From an uncultured Candidatus Saccharibacteria bacterium (GTDB lineage: Bacteria > Patescibacteriota > Saccharimonadia > Saccharimonadales > Saccharimonadaceae): a stretch of DNA of 7,925 nucleotides. Position numbers and translations under genes: made by a program. Numbering within the stretch: position 1 is the first letter of the stretch; the number at the start of each line of letters is the position of its first letter. The stretch spans positions 1 to 7,925 of the forward strand of contig CALEGA010000029.1 in the NCBI GenBank assembly GCA_937876715.1, written 5' to 3'. The notes below the pieces were generated by a model that did no database searches, was not told where the DNA came from, and saw only the letters and a program-made list of their open reading frames with translations. Positions 6,534-7,925 of the stretch are shown here, piece after piece.

Positions 6534-6564
6534 CTCGGCGGGCGGAAAACGACAGAGGTGAGGA

Positions 6565-6593
6565 TTGACAAAAACGCTTATGTGTGCTATAAT
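6565..6593 (+). promoter_or_regulatory. Consensus sigma-70-type promoter of the surface-protein gene
   Basis: TTGACA (6565-6570), a spacer of exactly 17 nt, and TATAAT (6588-6593) preceded by TGC give a perfect consensus with an extended -10. The predicted start is about 6599-6601, leaving a leader of about 135 nt. It is divergent from the dus promoter, with -10 elements about 80 bp apart. Such an ideal promoter predicts strong expression unless a repressor or the leader restrains it. Confidence 0.85.
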
Positions 6594-6597
6594 ATAG

Positions 6598-6633
6598 GTG
6601 TTAGTTATAAACGCGTGTTAGTTTAGAACCAAC
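6598..6633 (+). repeat. Direct and inverted repeats at the transcription start (candidate operator or 5' hairpin)
   Basis: GTGTTAGTT occurs at 6598-6606 and again at 6615-6623, both followed by nnnAAC, so a GTGTTAGTTnnnAAC unit repeats with a 17-bp period beginning at the predicted start site. The second copy is also half of an interrupted dyad, GTTAGTT-TAG-AACCAAC (6617-6633), with one mismatch. The arrangement could be a repressor operator just downstream of the promoter, or a short 5' hairpin in the mRNA. Sequence alone does not separate the two. Confidence 0.45.
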
Positions 6634-6655
6634 GAGCCTTAAAAGCCGAATCATC

Positions 6656-6678
6656 TCAGGCACAAACGCAGTGTCTGA
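6656..6678 (+). promoter_or_regulatory. Stable hairpin in the 5' leader
   Basis: TCAGGCAC (6656-6663) pairs with GTGTCTGA (6671-6678) in an 8-bp stem with one G-U pair and the 7-nt loop AAACGCA. No U-tract follows at once, so it is not a typical intrinsic terminator. A weaker TTTCT/AGAAA hairpin lies just before the ribosome binding site. I recognise no riboswitch class. It may stabilise the mRNA, bind a regulator, or be incidental. Confidence 0.5.
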
Positions 6679-6735
6679 AACATTTGATTTTTATACTGTT
6701 TCTTTCTGAAATTTAGAAAAAGGGAGGGTGAAAAA

Positions 6736-7925
6736 ATGTCAAATTCTCAGGGGAAACATGAAAAGAGCTCGAGTAACCAAGAGACGCCGAGACGGACGCG
6801 CTATCGTGGTGACTACGCTTATGCGCAGCGCCAGCAGCCGAAACCGGAGCGTGAAGCGCCGGTTTATACGCCGCCGAAAGTGTCGCCGACACCGTCGAAC
6901 GATGTGTCGAGTCTGCCGACATCCGATGAGGGTGAAAGCAAGCGGAGCTTGTTGCCTGTCATTATCGCCATTGTGCTGATTTTGCTGGCAGCTGCCGCGC
7001 TGTATGGCGCGACGCAGGGATGGTTTAACGGAACGCGAGAGACGATGCCCGATGTGACCAAGGAGCCGGTGGTTGAGCCGACGCCGCAGGTGGTGTACGT
7101 TTTTGTGACACCCGAAGCGACGGAAGTGCCAACCGCAGTGCCGACTGAGGCACCAACTGAAGTACCGACGGAGGAGCCAACCGAAGTGCCAACTGAGGCA
7201 CCAACGATGGAACCGACGGAAGTACCAGAAGTGGAACCGGAGGTGCCGGATGTACACGCCGAATATGCGGAAACGGGAGCGACGATTACCTTTACGATTG
7301 ATAAGGAAAAGGTGATAATGCCGACGTTTACCTATGCAGGCGGGTATATTCCGTATGACGACCCGTGGTATGCGGAACTCGCGAAAGAAGCTGAGGGGAG
7401 CTATGGTCCGAGCCTTGAGGGCGAAACGATTGAAGAGGGAGTTTATAATTGGCTGCACGAGCTGCCAAAATCTCCGCTTCAGATTATTCGTGCAAGAGTG
7501 CAGATGGGAGTGGAAAAGCTCGATTCCCTGCAGGCGGAAACCGCCAAAGCGTGGGAAATCGCACGGCTGCCACAAGCGGAGTATGATGAAATCGCGAACG
7601 ACACCTTGACGCGTCTGTTCAGGGCGCTGAAATGGGGTAAAGTAGTGGTTTCGACCGATTGGGAGCTGGAGAACTTTATGCGGGAAGTAGAAGATGAAGA
7701 ATCTGGCTACCCGCTGGAAGTTCGCGGGCGTTTGAACAGTGATGATGACAAGATTCTTGAGGAAAAAGATGTACTGATTACCATTGTCGATAAGACAGGT
7801 AAGAATTATATCTCAGCACCGCGAGGACTTGCCAACACTGCGAACGATGCCCACGTGAGCGTGAAAGAGTTTGACGTGAGAGCTTGGGTGAATCTGACAG
7901 AGGGTGGCACTTGGAAATGGAAGCG
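6736..7925 (+). CDS. Single-pass membrane-anchored surface protein with Thr-Glu-Pro repeat stalk, 3' end missing
   Basis: I recognise no family. The frame is open from ATG 6736 to the edge (396 codons, no stop). GGGAGGGTG (6722-6730) is a good ribosome binding site and a consensus promoter lies upstream. Residues 1-70 are hydrophilic, rich in Arg, Gln and Pro, and presumably cytoplasmic. Residues 72-92 are one transmembrane helix preceded by Lys-Arg, predicting an N-in/C-out anchor. Residues 95-175 are a Pro/Thr/Glu/Val stalk including nine TEVP-like tetrapeptides (129-164). Residues 176-396 are a folded-looking acidic region with Tyr/Trp-rich YAGGYIPYDDPWYAEL (200-215), a helical stretch (about 236-300) and later beta segments. 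No cysteine occurs in the visible protein. Codons end in G far more than in the minus-strand genes. The layout suggests a cell-surface or envelope protein, perhaps for attachment; that function is inference. The opposite-strand 278-aa frame is a shadow. Confidence 0.8.
   Translation, partial: MSNSQGKHEKSSSNQETPRRTRYRGDYAYAQRQQPKPEREAPVYTPPKVSPTPSNDVSSLPTSDEGESKRSLLPVIIAIVLILLAAAALYGATQGWFNGTRETMPDVTKEPVVEPTPQVVYVFVTPEATEVPTAVPTEAPTEVPTEEPTEVPTEAPTMEPTEVPEVEPEVPDVHAEYAETGATITFTIDKEKVIMPTFTYAGGYIPYDDPWYAELAKEAEGSYGPSLEGETIEEGVYNWLHELPKSPLQIIRARVQMGVEKLDSLQAETAKAWEIARLPQAEYDEIANDTLTRLFRALKWGKVVVSTDWELENFMREVEDEESGYPLEVRGRLNSDDDKILEEKDVLITIVDKTGKNYISAPRGLANTANDAHVSVKEFDVRAWVNLTEGGTWKWK
7120..7227 (+). 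repeat. 12-bp tandem repeat encoding nine T-E-(V/A)-P units
   Basis: Nine consecutive tetrapeptides read TEVP, TAVP, TEAP, TEVP, TEEP, TEVP, TEAP, TMEP, TEVP. The DNA unit is roughly AC(N)-GA(R)-GYN-CC(R), with synonymous changes between copies, so the array is not freshly amplified. Proline every fourth residue should give an extended, stiff, acidic spacer that holds the distal region away from the membrane. Unit number may vary between strains through replication slippage. Confidence 0.85.

Noticed and set aside
6630..6680. Resemblance of the leader (GCCGAA...TCTCAGGCA) to a glycine riboswitch aptamer
   Set aside because: The GGAGCAA-type element and a pairing partner for the closing stem are missing, and the CAGGCAC segment is better explained by its own 8-bp hairpin. 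A covariance-model search would settle it.
6739..7575. 278-aa open frame on the minus strand opposite the surface-protein gene
   Set aside because: Its translation is Arg/His/Phe-rich low-complexity sequence. The plus frame has a consensus promoter, a ribosome binding site, a membrane anchor and a coherent repeat, so the minus frame is a shadow of G-ending codon bias.
1..7925. CRISPR arrays, tRNA or rRNA genes, insertion sequences
   Set aside because: No spaced identical repeats, no tRNA-like T-loop (GGTTCGAATCC type) in a cloverleaf context, and no transposase frame or terminal inverted repeats were seen.

Overview
The window looks like a piece of a small-genome bacterium of the Candidate Phyla Radiation (Patescibacteria), most likely a Saccharibacterium (TM7). 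The reasons are a short DnaX with no zinc module, an uncharacterised small protein with a YPVPANYASKSK-type motif directly ahead of dnaX, and compact core genes of roughly 50% GC. The placement rests on family memory, not on a search. All complete genes read through under the standard code, so a lineage that reads UGA as glycine is unlikely.

From about 6500 down to position 1 the minus strand carries a replication and recombination cluster. In transcription order it is dus (tRNA dihydrouridine synthase), an unknown 172-aa protein, dnaX (clamp-loader subunit), dnaB (replicative helicase), a polytopic GT-C-like glycosyltransferase, ybaB (nucleoid-associated protein) and recR (cut by the window edge). 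From the 172-aa gene onward, spacing runs from a 20-nt overlap to a 17-nt gap, so these six genes are probably one operon. It is the classical dnaX-ybaB-recR cluster with dnaB and a membrane glycosyltransferase inserted. dus has its own promoter, placed so that the mRNA may start at the AUG. A second promoter in the 91-nt dus/operon gap is bracketed by an inverted repeat.

A roughly 240-nt divergent intergenic region (6498-6735) holds the dus promoter on one strand. On the other it holds a perfect sigma-70-type promoter (TTGACA, 17 nt, extended TATAAT), a repeat-containing leader with hairpins, and a good ribosome binding site. These serve a plus-strand gene that runs off the right edge. Its product has a basic cytoplasmic N-terminus, one membrane anchor, a Thr-Glu-Pro tetrapeptide-repeat stalk and a cysteine-free extracellular region of unknown fold.

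The most notable observations are: (1) a tandem -1 slippery sequence in dnaX with an immediate -1 stop, predicting a 309-aa gamma-like product; (2) loss of the Cys4 zinc modules in both DnaX and RecR; (3) the possible leaderless dus; (4) the decorated promoter and leader of the surface-protein gene; and (5) opposite third-base preferences in genes on the two strands.
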